Source: Ehretia macrophylla
Taxonomy: Eukaryota; Streptophyta; Magnoliopsida; Boraginales; Ehretiaceae
Reading direction: 5' to 3'
NCBI GenBank assembly: GCA_037974665.1
Contig: CM075764.1
Span: forward strand, 89,894,825-89,958,824
DNA: 64,000 bases
Positions 11,347 through 21,108 of this stretch are shown one piece after another (position 1 is the stretch's first letter; every line of letters starts with the position of its first letter). Below the pieces are notes generated by a model. The model worked only from the letters and a program-made list of their open reading frames with translations. It was not told where the DNA came from and did no database searches. A program made the position numbers and the translations under genes.

Positions 11347-11699
11347 AAATTTCATAAGAACTATTGGAAGCCCATTTTCGTAATTTGTGTTTTTTTTGTT
11401 CTCATGCTTGAGCCCGATATAGTCTTTTTCTTACAACTCTCCTGTCATCCTTTTTGGTCATCTATTCATTATTTTGTCTTTAGTGAGTATTATTTTATAA
11501 ATTAGACATAATGGCATTTTAGACATTTTTCTTTATATCAGGAGGATATATTTGACATTTTGCATACTTTTCTTGTCATCATTGCAGGACGCCACTTGCC
11601 ACGTGACTTGATCTTGTGTTATTGCTTGTCCCATCTTCAACGGCAAATTTGCCACTGACGGATCATAGAATGCTCCACGACTATGAGGGAATTTAATAA
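11347..11699. other. Spacer with an unrecognised short frame
   Basis: On the minus strand, 11730-11533 is open for 65 codons (includes RGAFYDPSVANLPLKMGQAI). I do not recognise it. Part of it resembles an inverted copy near 2965-3010, so it may be a repeat or an old gene fragment. Confidence 0.3.
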
Positions 11700-11955
11700 A
11701 CTTTGGTTTGAAACGTTGATTATGCATCAATAAATGTTTTGAGATGGAAAAGGTAGTGGTTATGGTTTAATATTTATTCCTATGCTTTGACTTGTTTGAC
11801 TTTGGGAATTGATATGATGTACTCTCTAAAACGTCAAGTCTCATAACTTCTAATTTAGAACCATCTACTAGAAAAAAGAATTACTGAACTATAACTAAAA
11901 AATGTGAATCCATTACAACATAATGTATTTATGTCGTTCATTGAGTACATCTTAG
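11700..11955. repeat. Dispersed direct repeat, copy 1
   Basis: About 255 bp starting near TTGAAACGTTGATTATGC and running to ATTGAGTACATCTTA. The same order of words recurs at 12365-12467 followed by 13275-13455, where a second copy is split. Confidence 0.65.
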
Positions 11956-11983
11956 TTTACTTATGACCACTAAAGGATATGCG

Positions 11984-12016
11984 CCCCCCACCCCCCCCCC
12001 CCCCCCCCCCCCCCCC
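11984..12016. repeat. Poly(C) tract (C6-A-C26)
   Basis: A run of six C, one A and 26 C in otherwise AT-rich DNA. Its length is likely to be unstable or misread by sequencing. Confidence 0.9.
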
Positions 12017-12364
12017 AACCAAAGATTTAAAATTTGCCCCAAATTATGTGTAAAAATTTCATTAATGGCCCAAAAGTTAATTTTTTTTCCCCGTTATATT
12101 ATAAAGTAATTTAGCCTTGTCCAATCTCTCAACTTTGATTTTAGATCTACTATTGCTTATAGCTTACAACAAATCAATTTTTTTATACAATCTTGTGTGT
12201 CTTGTTGCGATTGAATATCTTACAATTTCGATCATAGGTACTGTATTCTGAAGATCAAACATTTAGTTGCTAAACTCTACTCATAATAGTAGCTGAAATC
12301 TTTTTGATGATTGTCTTTTGTTTCATCAAGTTTAATCTTTGGTATTGCACTATATATATATTTA
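12017..12364. other. Spacer, no gene seen
   Basis: AT-rich, with no recognised feature. Confidence 0.4.
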
Positions 12365-13455
12365 AAAAACTTTGTCTTGAAACATTGATTATGCATCAAT
12401 AAATGTTTTGAGATGGAAAAGGCAGTGGTACGGTTATGGTTTAATATTTATTCCTATGCTTTGAGGATGACGAATATTTTCCTTAAAATTCTATAGAGAA
12501 ATATTTTTTTCCATATATCTTCCATTTAGTCCTAAAACATATTACAGCATGATGCAATAAGTAATATATCCTAAAGAATGCTGACTAAAGATTCAAGAAA
12601 ACGAATGTGGTACTCAAAGGGACATATTCCTTCAATTTCATCCCTATCATTTTCTAAAAGTTTTAATTTTATCTCTATTGTTTAAAATTTTTTAATTTCG
12701 TCCTTACAGTTTTTAAAAAAAATTAATTTCGTCCCGATTGATTCTCTAAAGTTTTAAATTCGTCTCTATTGTTCAAAATTAGTCAATTTAGTGCCTATAA
12801 TTTTCTAAAAAAAATTTAAATTCGTCGCTATTATTTCTCAAAAACTTTTAATAGGGACAAAATTAAAACTTTTAGAAAAATAATAGATACAAAATTAAAA
12901 CTTTTTAAAAATAATATGGACGAAATTGAAACTTTTTGGTGAAATAATAAAGACTAAATTAAGAAATTTTAAACAATAGGGTTGAAATTAAAGTTTTTTT
13001 TAAAAATAATAGGGATTAAATGTGATCCGTGAATTGCATTTTATCTTTGATGGATTATAAAAATAAATATGAAAGACGTAGGTCAATATTATCACAACAC
13101 TTATTACAATACAATTTTATGAGTAATGGTGTTTAGCTCAAAGGTGTCTTATAGAAAGGGCAAAGCATAACACAATTGATAATAGAGGTCAATATTAATT
13201 TACTTTTCATATCTACTAATATGAAGAGGCTATCCATCATTTCCTTCTTTCTAATTCTTACCTGAATTATTGTTTGAATTGTTTAGCCTTGGGAATTTAT
13301 AAAATGTACTCTATAATAAAACTTCAAATCTCATACATTTAAATTTTGAACTATCTACAAGAAAAAATATATATTGAACTTTAACTACAATATGTGAATC
13401 TGGCATATCCACGAGAACATCATGTATTTATATTGTTCATTGAATAAACTTTAAA
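12365..13455. repeat. Dispersed direct repeat, copy 2, split by an insertion
   Basis: 12365-12467 matches the first part of copy 1 (TTGATTATGCATCAATAAAT, then ATTTATTCCTATGCTTTGA). 13275-13455 matches the rest (GGGAATTTATAAAATGTACTC, ATGTATTTATATTGTTCATTGA in shorter words). About 0.8 kb lies between, including the palindromic MITE at 12620-13030. Confidence 0.6.
12620..13030. mobile_element. Palindromic MITE, copy 1 of a three-member family
   Basis: The left half repeats units like AATTTCGTCCCTATTATTTT about every 30 bp, and the right half is their reverse complement (AATAGGGACAAAATT-like units), so the whole can fold into one long hairpin. The ends are more diverged than in the copies at 13711 and 60291, so the borders are approximate. 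Confidence 0.6.
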
Positions 13456-13500
13456 CGAATATTTATTACTAACCAATAAGTATAGGGCCATTGCATTTTG

Positions 13501-14157
13501 TCACTTCCAAACTTTGCTAGCTATAGTTGCTATTGTATGTGCTCAAGCTTACGCCACCAACTACCCGCACACTTTGGTGCGATAACTTTGGAGCCACAAA
13601 CCTCATGGCCAATCCACTTAACCAAGCGCGCACTAAACACATTGAAATCGACATACATTTTGTTCGCGAGAATGTGTCATCAAATGAGCTCCAAGTTCGT
13701 TTTATTTCTAGGGAAAAATTTCACAAATAGTCTATATTGTTACCCAATTGTTTCAGTTTAATCTCTATTATTTGTAAAAAAAAATTCTAATTTCGTCTCT
13801 ATTGTTTAAAATTTCTCAATGTCGTCCCTATTATTTTTCAAAAAGTTTTAATTTTATCCCTATTATTTTTAAAAAGTTTCAATTTTGTCCCTATTATTTT
13901 CTTAAAGTTTCAAATTCGTCCCTATTATTTAAGGACTAAATTAAAATTTTTTGAGAAATAATAGGGACGAATTTGAAATTTTTTTAAAATAATAAGGACG
14001 AAACTGAAACTTTTTGGCAAACAATAAGGACGAAATTGAAAAATTTTAAACAATAGGGATGAAATTAAAACTTTTGAAGAAACAATAGGGACCAAACTAA
14101 ATTTTTTTTCAAACAATAGGGACTAAATGTGAGATTTTCCCTATTTCTACATTGGAT
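13501..14157 (+). pseudogene. Copia RNase H C-terminal fragment, interrupted by a MITE
   Basis: The plus strand reads [30 protein letters not shown] and NELQVRFIS, the conserved end of Copia RNase H. After the MITE (13711-14141) the frame resumes TLD-stop-stop-TD, where intact elements read TLDQxTDxxTK. The fragment is 5'-truncated and ends within about 15 bp of the MITE. Confidence 0.8.
13711..14141. mobile_element. Palindromic MITE, copy 2 (431 bp), TSD TATTTCTA
   Basis: Ends are GGGAAAAATTTCACAAAT and, in reverse complement, GGGAAAATCTCACATTTAG. The 8-bp duplication TATTTCTA lies at 13703-13710 and 14142-14149. The body is two opposed arrays of about 30-bp units based on GTCCCTATTATTT. 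Removing the element with one duplication restores the Copia reading RFIS-TLD. Confidence 0.85.
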
Positions 14158-15496
14158 TAGTAAACCGATGAGAGAAATGCAGCAGAAGCACATGAGAGAA
14201 ATGCAGTAGAAGCAAATCGAGGAGATGAGAGAAATGCAGCAGAAGCAGGCCGACGAGGTGAAACTAATGCAACAACAAAACGCCGAACAAATAAAACTAA
14301 TGATGTAGAAAATTGTTGCTTTACAGGATCTGATGCCAAAACATCAATACTGACAGCACGAAAATGAGGATGACGAAAATTAGAATAGTTTTAGGCTCCG
14401 CTTGTTTGCTGTAAAATATTTTTTTGGAAAATATTTTTTGGATTTTATGATGTTTGGTAATATTAAAAAATTAGTCAACTGTAAAATGTTTTTCGGTCAA
14501 AAATTACGTCTGCTTTTACTTAATTTTATGATGTTTGGTAATACTAAAAAAATTGGTCAACTGTAAAATGTTTTTCGGTCAACAATTGCGGCTAGTACAA
14601 AATTCTGTAAAATATTTTCATTTTCTTTGGGAGAATAAAATATTTTACAGAACTCACGTTACATCCGAACAATAGAAAATATTTTTCAGTATTCTATTTT
14701 CCAGAAAAATATGTTTCCCCAACAAGTTATTTTATGGCAAAAAAACGAAGTCCCATAAAATATTTTATTTTCCATGAAAATATTTTTCACGGAAAATATT
14801 TTACACAAGCAAGTTATTTTACGGCAAACAAACAGAGCCTTAGTTAGTTGTGAAACAATTTTTATTTGGGTAATATAAATATTATTTACAAATTAGTATA
14901 ATATAATATATTTTTCTTTTTATGGTTTAATATTCTTTTTATATCTAAAATAAATAAATTTATCTTAAAAAATATTAATGAATTGAACTTAAAAAAAATT
15001 ATGACAAATTTAGCCATGGATTAGCTACGGATGACATTCGTCGCCATTTTGCGATGGACTTGGCGGCGTCGCTATTTTTCAATGGATTTAGCGATGAACT
15101 TTTGTCCTCGTTAACATAGTGACAGATTAGATATCATATTATTTTCGTCTCTATTTAGCTACGAATTTGATGACAAACTATTTTTGTTGCTATTTAGCAA
15201 CGGATTTGGTGACGAACTTTTGTCGTTGCTGTTTAGTGACAGATGTAGCGACTGTATTACTTCTATCGTGGTCTGTCGCTATTTAGTGACAGGTTTAGCA
15301 ACTATATTATTTCTTTCGCGTTCTAACACTATTTAGTGACGGATTGGGCATCGAACTGTTTTTATCATGAAATAGCGACAGAACCACTATTTAGGAACGA
15401 ATTGGTTTGCAACCGTTATTTAGCGACGGATTTCTATCGCTAATTAAATTTAGCGATAAAAACCTTCTGTCACTCGTATATGTTTTTCTTGTAGTG
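14158..15496 (+). mobile_element. 3' end of a CACTA (En/Spm) transposon
   Basis: The right terminus GTTTTTCTTGTAGTG (15482-15496) is the CACTA-type inverted end (CACTACAAGAAAAAC in reverse). Before it, 15000-15480 is packed with subterminal words such as TTTAGCGACGGATTT and its reverse form. At 14170-14340 a broken frame reads MREMQQK repeats and QADEVKLMQQQNAEQIKLM, resembling the glutamine-rich coiled-coil C-terminus of plant En/Spm-type proteins. The left terminus is missing, and a Tourist-like MITE sits inside. Confidence 0.7.
14394..14839. mobile_element. Tourist-like (PIF/Harbinger) MITE, copy 1, TSD TTA
   Basis: 446 bp with ends GGCTCCGCTTGTTTGC and, in reverse complement, GGCTCTGTTTGTTTGC, flanked by TTA at 14391-14393 and 14840-14842. 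The interior is imperfectly palindromic, with many AAAATATTTT blocks. A close relative is at 57101-57545. Confidence 0.85.
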
Positions 15497-15643
15497 ATGA
15501 CAAAGAAACTATCTATTTCCACTTTCCACTGTTGCAGGAATGTATTATAAATAATCATTATATTTTTCTCAACAATTTATTCATGTGACTTCTATTAGGT
15601 TATTACACTTCTATGTTGGCAAAGTAGATAGACTATGAATTTA

Positions 15644-15834
15644 CTAATTTCTCTTTGATGGTGGTGATTTCTTTGGGGCAGGTTTTGGTGGTAATTTCGA
15701 AATAGATGTTGTCGGTTGTAAAGGATATCCAGATCGACATAGCTGACCAAGCTTCTTAGGAGTTGTGCAAACACAAGAGCACCCAGAGCACTTACAATTT
15801 CTTTTCTTTATTTTTTGCAAGGTAATTACTTCTT
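15644..15834 (-). other. Unrecognised Cys-rich open frame without a start codon
   Basis: The minus strand is open for about 63 codons and includes NCKCSGCSCVCTTPKK followed by a proline/lysine-rich tail (LPPKPAPKKSPPSK) and a stop. There is no ATG and no clear splice acceptor. The clustered cysteines are unusual for random AT-rich sequence, but I cannot place it in a family. It may be a gene remnant or chance. Confidence 0.2.
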
Positions 15835-16854
15835 ATTATTTAAGAATATAATTTGAAGCATAGCAAGAAGTAATATAAACGAATGCTTACTATAAAGTTA
15901 ATAATTTTAGTCGCTTATATTTTGATAAAGGATGATTGATTTCATTTAGGCATACATGCACATGGTATAGAGTCATCAAATAAATGTTAAAAAATCTTCT
16001 CAATGAATATATCTAATGTACCAAATAAGATGAATAGAAAAACGTATATTTAATAGAATGAATGGGCAAAAGGAGAGATAGAGATGAGCAAGATACAACT
16101 ATGCTAAAAGAATTATCTCATTTGATATGTTTTCTTTTTTTCAATTTTCATTTATACTCATGTACACACGTCTATAGCTAGATCTTGTCTGAGTGTGCGT
16201 GTGTGTGTGCGTGTGCGTGCACTCTCTTGCTACATAGAAAGAAACAGACCTAGGAAAATGATACACAGAGAATTGAGAAGGCAACAAGCGAAGGATAGTT
16301 TCACCATCTTAGTGAAAAGAAAATTAAAGTTGTTTAAGATTTCTTTGATGAATTGATCTATGCCTTGGCTTTTTTATAGGATATCATTGCGTCAATTAAG
16401 TGGAATTGTAATTGTAGCAAGTATTTTAGAACTGCTTGACCTATCTGTTTGATAATTAATTTTTACATTCCATGGATGGTATGATGAAAACCACAAATAA
16501 AGGTCTGATTTGAACAATTAATATTACTCAATCTCTAGACATCTGCTGGAAACTTTTCATGACAACAAGATGGTCAAACCATTCGAGCAAGAGTAATACT
16601 TTATGTCAACTTCATCTCTTCACTCTTTTGTATGTAAGAAGTTATGTATTAAATGTCAAATTTTTCGTGTATATAATAAAATTTCTTTTATATAAGAAGT
16701 GATGAACATGTGATATATAACAATGCTCTTTCACCGTATTGTTAAACTCTTTTTTAAGTTAAGCCCTTGAAGCTAATTGGAGAATTTCGAGATTTTGATG
16801 CTAGGGGCAATTGTTGCGGAAGATCACCCGGTCGATGGAAACCATTGACCTTAA

Positions 16855-17260
16855 CTATGTTTGGGTTGCACAAGGGAAACGGAAGGAAAATAAGGTAGAG
16901 GAAACCTAATAAAGGAAAGGAAAGGAAAGGGGTATTCTCATTTGGATTGGAAAACAATAATAAAGAAAGAAAAGAAAATGACTTTATAATTTCTTTTTTG
17001 AATTGGAGAAGGAAGAAGAATAATTTTAAGTGGAAAATCACCTAAATAGGGCCAGATTTATACTCATTGTTATGTTAAGAATATAACTAAATTATGTATT
17101 AAGAAAAAAATATATTAAGGGCAATTAAAAGAATACACTCGTTCACCTTTCTTTTCCCTCTATTCAATCTCAAAGTGGAAGATTGCAAAATCTTTTCATT
17201 AAAATATTTTTTTTATTCCTCATAACCTTTCCTCTCTTCCAAAAATCAATGCAAACAAGG
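16855..17260. mobile_element. Possible MITE with diverged inverted ends
   Basis: The left end CTATGTTTGGGTTG and the right end in reverse complement CCTTGTTTGCATTG are similar, and the arms just inside (GGAAGGAAAA and its partner) continue the match. No clean target duplication was found. Confidence 0.3.
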
Positions 17261-17503
17261 AGAGAAATTTTTTTTCTATTTTTCTAAAGAAAGGAAGTGT
17301 GTATAGTTAAACTATAATATAGTAATCAAAATGAAGGAGAGTTTTAGGGTGGGAAAAAAGGGAAACGAATCATTGTTCTCCTTGTTTTCAAATCTACTTT
17401 TTCTATTTTTCCAATTCTTTAAATTCATCTTTTTCTTATTGTTATTTTAACTAGGTGCGCTACAATTTTAGAAAAGAATACTTTCAACCAACTTAACGTG
17501 CCT

Positions 17504-17602
17504 ATAATCCGAGGATTTACCAGTTGGTGATTAGGGTTCACCGGATAATTCGGTAACCCCGCCTCTATCAGCTGGGTTACCATGTCATCAAAAAAAAAAA
17601 AT
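17504..17602 (+). mobile_element. Short poly(A) retroposon with TSD
   Basis: About 99 bp ending in a run of A. The 12-bp duplication CTTAAC(G/A)TGCCT lies at 17492-17503 and 17603-17614 (one mismatch). The body includes GGGTTCACCGGATAATTCGG. It could be a SINE or a truncated LINE end. Confidence 0.7.
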
Positions 17603-17786
17603 CTTAACATGCCTGTAGTTTTTCTTATTTTGAACTTCCAAATGATCCCAGCCCAATGATTGAATTTTTCCTAAATATGTATCTTTCATTCTTTTCTTAC
17701 AAAGATAAACAGAGCACTAATGTGATTATAAATAAGAGCAAAAGAAATATAGTCATACAATCTTGAATAATAGATGAATAATGCAA

Positions 17787-18076
17787 TGTTCCACATCAAT
17801 TGGAGACATGATATGAGTTTTATTTATGAGAGTATTATGGTTTTTAAGTACTAACTCAGATCAACCATATAGGGGCTAGATATTTAGCCCAAGATAATTA
17901 GACGATACCTCGCGTGTATAGAGCTTATAGAGGAGATGACTCTCGACAGAAATGAATGACGTCGCATGATCTATGTAGCTGACCCCATCTAGTGGAATAA
18001 GACTTAGTTTGATTTGGTTTACAACACAAGTGTCATTTACGAGTCCAAGATCCAGACCCAGACCCAGAGTGTGACA
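17787..18076 (+). repeat. Solo-LTR-like remnant (TRIM/Copia type) with primer-binding site
   Basis: Starts TGTTCCACATCAATTGGAGA and ends GTGTGACA, the hallmark start and end of many plant TRIM-type LTRs, followed at once by TGATGGTACCAGAG, a degenerate initiator tRNA-Met site. No internal region or second LTR is seen. Confidence 0.5.
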
Positions 18077-18599
18077 TGATGGTACCAGAGTGGGAGCAAG
18101 TCAAAAGTGTTGAAATTAAGTTTGTGTAGGACAAAGTTCTACACATAGACTACAAAAAAGCAGTAAAGTCACCTCTTGAACTAGTATGAGTTATCTCTAA
18201 ACTCGCGCATCGCCTAGTTGGTGATAGCCTGCCGATTGTTCATCTCAACTTCCTGCGTATCCAGACGCATTGACTTTATAAACAGCATTGCTCATAGAAC
18301 ACGAGAGGCAGCAGTTATGCTTGAGCGAGCTTAGCCCCATCTTGAAGTCAAAAACTTTCATCCATGATCTGATTCTTGGCAACGAACAACCGATTTTTTT
18401 AACAATCCAAATAGGCGAAAAAATATACAAGCTCTGGTACTGATAGGCATTCCTCCGCAAGGCTCAGTCTGGCTTTTCAGTCTCCAGTCCTCGCATATGT
18501 TAACTGTTCGCTGAGGAGTTCCAGCTACAAGAATGATAATTCTGTTAGAAAACATACATGCCATTTAAAAATGCATTGCTCGAGTTGATTCAATCTCTC
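18077..18599. other. Spacer downstream of the PPR gene
   Basis: It presumably includes the 3' UTR of the PPR gene, which is transcribed leftward. No further coding exon could be supported. Confidence 0.4.
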
Positions 18600-21108
18600 T
18601 TAACCAGCTTGATAACGGACCATCAAATTTATGAGATCATGGTACGTCCATGTTTCTTTCTTTACACTGCTGTGTCGAAGAGAGGAATAAATCTCTTCAA
18701 AACTATTAAAGAACTGCCCTTTACCAAATGAAGTGAGAACCAAACCATCAGTATTCATTTCAACATCTTCATCGAAAAATCCCACTCTTCTCCATATATT
18801 CTTTACAGCCTTCCCATCAAACCCAGCAATGCATGCATCAAAAAGGATACCTACGGTTACAATATCTGGTTTCACATATCGAGAAGGTAATTCTGATAGT
18901 AAAAGGTTCAAATGTTTAAAATCTCTCATCTTAAAATAGGCTAGCGCGATTATGTTGGCAATTGTCACATTCCACGGCAATTCATTTGATTCCATCTCCT
19001 GAATAACAGCATACATTCCTTTCTTACTCAGAAGGCAAGCATGTGAAAGCATGCGTAAGCACCAAACAAGATCAGTGCTACCAGTTTTTAATGATAGTTG
19101 AATCCCCAAATCATCTAACCTCGAAAACATGTGATTCTCAATATATAGTCCAGCTATCTTACGAATCAAATCCTCCTTTAAAAATGTTTTTGAGTTTGAT
19201 ACCCGGTTCAGAAGTCTCTCCATCTTGTCAACTATCCCAAAGTTGGCATACGCCTCAACCATGGCAATTAATGTAGAAGATTGCAGATCCATTCTTTTGC
19301 TAAGAAGAGAATGACGCGTGCTCTCCATCTTCCTGACTAGTCCTGCTCGTGCAAACTCTCGGATCAGCAAATTATAAGTAATATGATCACGTAAACAGCC
19401 CTTTGATTCCATATTCTTCACGCATTGATCCATCTCATCGTACATTCCGTAGTCTGCATAAGCTTGGATGAGCCCGTCATATGTTTCTGTATCTGGCTTT
19501 AAGCCAGCATCCTCCATCTCCTTTAGATAAAACAAAGCATCATCAAATCTCCTCTTTCTGGCATGGCCAAGAACTATAAGATTGTACACCTCTAGAGAAG
19601 GTCTAAGCCCCTGAATCTCCATATCTCCCAATACTGATACTGCTGCTTCAATGAGTCCCTCATCAACTAATAGCCTTACGATCCTCTGATAATTGACGTC
19701 ACTAATTCTTGATCTGTCCATGCTTTTCCAGAAGTCAAATACCTGTTAACGCAAATTTGAGGTCAAATTCACGTCACAGAAGTGGTGATAACTTATTCAA
19801 TTATGTAGTTTTAAAGATATAAATTTTAGAATCCCATCTTCTTGCTTAAACCATACAAAAAGAAAGCCTCAAGTCAATGACAATATCACATCTTAACTTA
19901 ACAAGATAACAGTCGGCGCATGTAATAGACAGACAAACACAGGATTAACCACGTTGTCCTCAAATCATTTTACCTCTGTCGAGGTTCTTGATTCATTAAT
20001 TGTGAAAGTAAGTTGAGGAAAATATTATCCATCAAACATAGAACATGAAAACAACAAATACAAATGAACAGAGAGAATCAATTCAAGTAGAGAAGTAAAA
20101 GGTCCCTTCACTTTGGAAATGATTTCTTTTCACCATTGTTTTCAAGAGAGAGAGGGGGAAAAACACACACACAAACGCACAATAATACTTCTGATTTCAT
20201 CTCTTTTTCTTGAATTGCTTGATGTCCAACAGAAAATGCTCAATTTCAAGACAACCAAACTTTTACATAGTCCTTCGCAGACAAAGATTATTGAAATAAA
20301 ATGTTTTGCTTAATTAATTTCGAGTTTTTGGCAGTTGTTTTTGACTCATTGTAAATGTGAATGTTTGTTTCCGTAGAGAAATGAAATGATTCTTATTGGC
20401 TTAGCCAAAAAAAAAAAGATTATTGAAATAAAACCAAACTTTACATCGTTTGCAATAAAAACAAAGTCCAAATAACTTCAGTAACATCTCATATCAAATT
20501 GATTCTACAAAGAATTTGTGTTCAATTTATAATAACTTTGGCATTCTATCATCAACATGGATGTAAGTATTTCGGGGTCAATGTATTGACATACTAATAG
20601 CCGAAACAAAGTCATTAAATTTTTTATCAGATTCTTATAATCACAATATGATGTTTAAAAACAATTTTTATAATGAACCAAATAAATAAATAAAAAGAAA
20701 GATAGAAAACAACAACAACAATACCTGAAGAATCTCTTTGAATCTTGAGGTGTTTATGAGGAATCTGATGACAGCCCACAACTGTTGTTTGCTCCAATCA
20801 CCATCTTCCTTTAATATCTCAACTGGGTCTGAGCCTTTTTTCTTGAGCCTCTCAAGAGTTGTTTTCTGAAAGCAAATGCTGTTTTGGCTTCTTGTAAATG
20901 AATGTGATTGTAATGGTGGGAGGTGATGTGTTTTCTGTTTTGCTTTATTATGGAAATCATGGTGAAGAGAAAGTGAGTCATAAGTGTTGTTAGTGGAGGA
21001 AAAAGTGAATATTGTTGTTGTTTTTGTGGGTTTTGAGAAAAGTAGATCTTTGGTGAGGGTGTTTTGGTTGTAGAGAGAGCAATAGTTGTTTGTCAAAAGA
21101 AAACACAT
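18600..21108 (-). CDS. P-class pentatricopeptide repeat protein, probably chloroplastic
   Basis: Two exons, 21108-20725 and 19742-18600, join in phase 0 (CAG|GTATTG donor, AACAG acceptor) to give 508 residues. Residues 1 to about 75 are rich in Ser, Thr, Asn and Lys with few acidic residues, like a plastid transit peptide. From about residue 140 come roughly seven PPR units, for example YNLIVLGHARKRRFDDAL, then YDGLIQAYADYGMYDEM and YNLLIREFARAGLVRKM. No E, DYW or SMR domain follows, so it is P-class, a type that binds single-stranded organelle RNA. The layout recalls the Arabidopsis At4g14190-type PPR, but that is from memory. The 982-bp intron carries a small retroposon. RNA target unknown. 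Confidence 0.88.
20302..20416 (+). mobile_element. Short poly(A) retroposon in the PPR intron
   Basis: 115 bp ending TTGGCTTAGCC plus 11 A, flanked by an exact 17-bp duplication AGATTATTGAAATAAAA at 20285-20301 and 20417-20433. It is antisense to the PPR gene. It is SINE-like or a truncated LINE end. Confidence 0.85.

Larger units (their letters stand above)
15497..17491. other. Spacer, mostly featureless
   Basis: No host gene is recognised. It contains a Cys-rich minus-strand frame (15644-15834), a GT/GC-rich microsatellite (about 16192-16220) and a possible MITE (16855-17260). The rest is AT-rich. Confidence 0.4.

Noticed and set aside
13364-13395. CTATCTACAAGAAAAAATAT as the missing left CACTA terminus
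   Set aside because: The same word occurs within the dispersed direct repeat at 11862, so it is part of that repeat and not a transposon end.
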